Assembly (NCBI GenBank): GCA_025964405.1 | Contig: JAOPYW010000143.1 | Location: 1 to 16,543, forward strand | DNA from: Thermoleophilia bacterium | GTDB taxonomy: Bacteria > Actinomycetota > Thermoleophilia > Gaiellales > SKUG01 | DNA: 16,543 nt | Reading direction: 5' to 3' | Part shown: positions 15,997 to 16,543 of the stretch, one piece after another | How positions within the stretch are numbered: position 1 is the stretch's first letter | Layout of the letters: each line of letters opens with the position of its first letter | Made by a program: the position numbers and the translations under genes | Notes under the pieces: model-generated | Database searches by the model: none | What the model saw: the letters and a program-made list of their open reading frames with translations, nothing else | Told to the model about the DNA's origin: nothing

Positions 15997-16395
15997 CTAT
16001 TCCCCGGCGTACTCCGCGTCGCTCACGTGCCGGCCCCACGCCACCGCGGATCCGCTGGCGTCGTGCTCGTGTACGGCGATGTGAACCATGAGGCGCTCAG
16101 CGCTTGCGCCGTGCCAGTGGTTCTCCCCCGGTTCGAAATAGGTCGAGTCACCCGGGAGCAGGGTCTCGATCTGTGCGCCCTCACGTTGGCATCGACAGAT
16201 GCCTTCGATCACGTGGATGGTCTGGCCGAGGGGATGCGTGTGCCACGCCGTGCGCGCTCCGGGCGTGAAGTGCACCAGGGCGGCTCCCGCGCGGGCAGGC
16301 GCCTGAGGGGTTGCAACCTGGTCGATGTAGACCGCTCCGGTGAACCAGTCCGACGGTCCGACCACGGTGGGCTTGTCACTGCTCCGCGAGATCAT
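15997..16395 (-). CDS. Single-domain cupin protein
   Basis: A 132-residue cupin. Motif 1 is seen as G46-x5-H52-x-H54-x3-Q58-x6-G65 (HTHPLGQTIHVIEG), with Gln in place of the usual Glu ligand, as in many small cupins of the COG1917 type. Motif 2 is G82-x6-P89-G90-x2-H93-x-H95 (PGENHWHG). Three to four His would bind a metal ion. The best guess is a dioxygenase-like, isomerase or carboxymuconolactone-decarboxylase-associated cupin; the substrate is unknown. The ATG at 16395 overlaps the upstream stop (ATGA), so the gene is translated in coupling with the VOC gene. The SnoaL-like gene follows after 128 bp. Confidence 0.85.
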   Translation of the reverse strand: MISRSSDKPTVVGPSDWFTGAVYIDQVATPQAPARAGAALVHFTPGARTAWHTHPLGQTIHVIEGICRCQREGAQIETLLPGDSTYFEPGENHWHGASAERLMVHIAVHEHDASGSAVAWGRHVSDAEYAGE

Positions 16396-16543
16396 CGGTT
16401 CGACCCTGATCGATCGATCAGCTCGATGCGATAGCCGTCGGGATCGCGCACGAAGGTGAGGAGGGATCCCCCTTCACGCACGGAGTACGGCGCCTTCTCC
16501 GCGTCGATGCTGAGCTTGGCGAGCTCCGCGAGCGTTGCGTGGA
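16392..16543 (-). CDS. Glyoxalase/VOC-family protein, C-terminal part
   Basis: Only the last 49 residues are visible; the N-terminus lies off the right edge. The sequence contains FVRDPDGYRIELID, the typical end of vicinal-oxygen-chelate proteins such as lactoylglutathione lyase, including the Glu that binds the metal. The preceding part (LAELAKLSIDAEKAPYSVREG) fits the last helix and turn. It could be glyoxalase I or another VOC enzyme. The stop overlaps the cupin start by 4 bp, so the two share an operon. Confidence 0.85.
   Translation of the reverse strand, partial: HATLAELAKLSIDAEKAPYSVREGGSLLTFVRDPDGYRIELIDRSGSNR

Overview
The window is high-GC DNA (about two thirds G+C by eye) with dense coding, frequent GTG starts, very short or overlapping gene junctions and many secreted or membrane proteins with Gram-positive type signals. 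Together with a CsoR-type copper repressor and its C/G-rich operator, this points to an actinobacterium (Actinomycetota). The class cannot be fixed from sequence alone; a soil lineage such as Thermoleophilia is a guess. The window looks chromosomal. I see no rRNA, tRNA, CRISPR array, insertion sequence or phage gene.

Left edge, 1-2818 (minus strand): four tightly joined genes for exported proteins, arranged as two repeats of one unit. Each unit has a secreted beta-rich protein resembling a diverged WxL domain, followed by a protein resembling the DUF916 'WxL-interacting' partner. This looks like a cell-surface complex and is the most unusual part of the window. The first partner gene has no normal start codon in front of its signal peptide.

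2992-6594: a soluble three-GAF plus HD-GYP cyclic-di-GMP phosphodiesterase (plus) meets a CNNM/CBS/CorC-type membrane protein (minus) tail to tail. 6852-7880: an aldo/keto-reductase-fold protein whose catalytic Asp and Lys positions read Asn and Thr. 7881-11341 (minus): a CrcB/Fluc fluoride channel behind a small secreted protein, a lipoprotein, a small double zinc-ribbon protein, a possible 18-residue peptide, a YihY/BrkB membrane protein and the repressor CsoR.

11342-13876: copper homeostasis locus. csoR diverges from a CopZ-like chaperone and a CopA-type Cu(I) ATPase across an 83-bp region holding a near-perfect CsoR operator. Copper entering the cell would release CsoR; the chaperone would hand Cu(I) to the ATPase for export. 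13912-15388 (minus): a Gly/His-rich secreted protein, a 53-residue membrane protein and an unknown helical protein. 15446-16543 (minus): a SnoaL-like protein, a single-domain cupin and the C-terminal end of a glyoxalase/VOC protein; the last two overlap by 4 bp and form an operon entering from the right edge.
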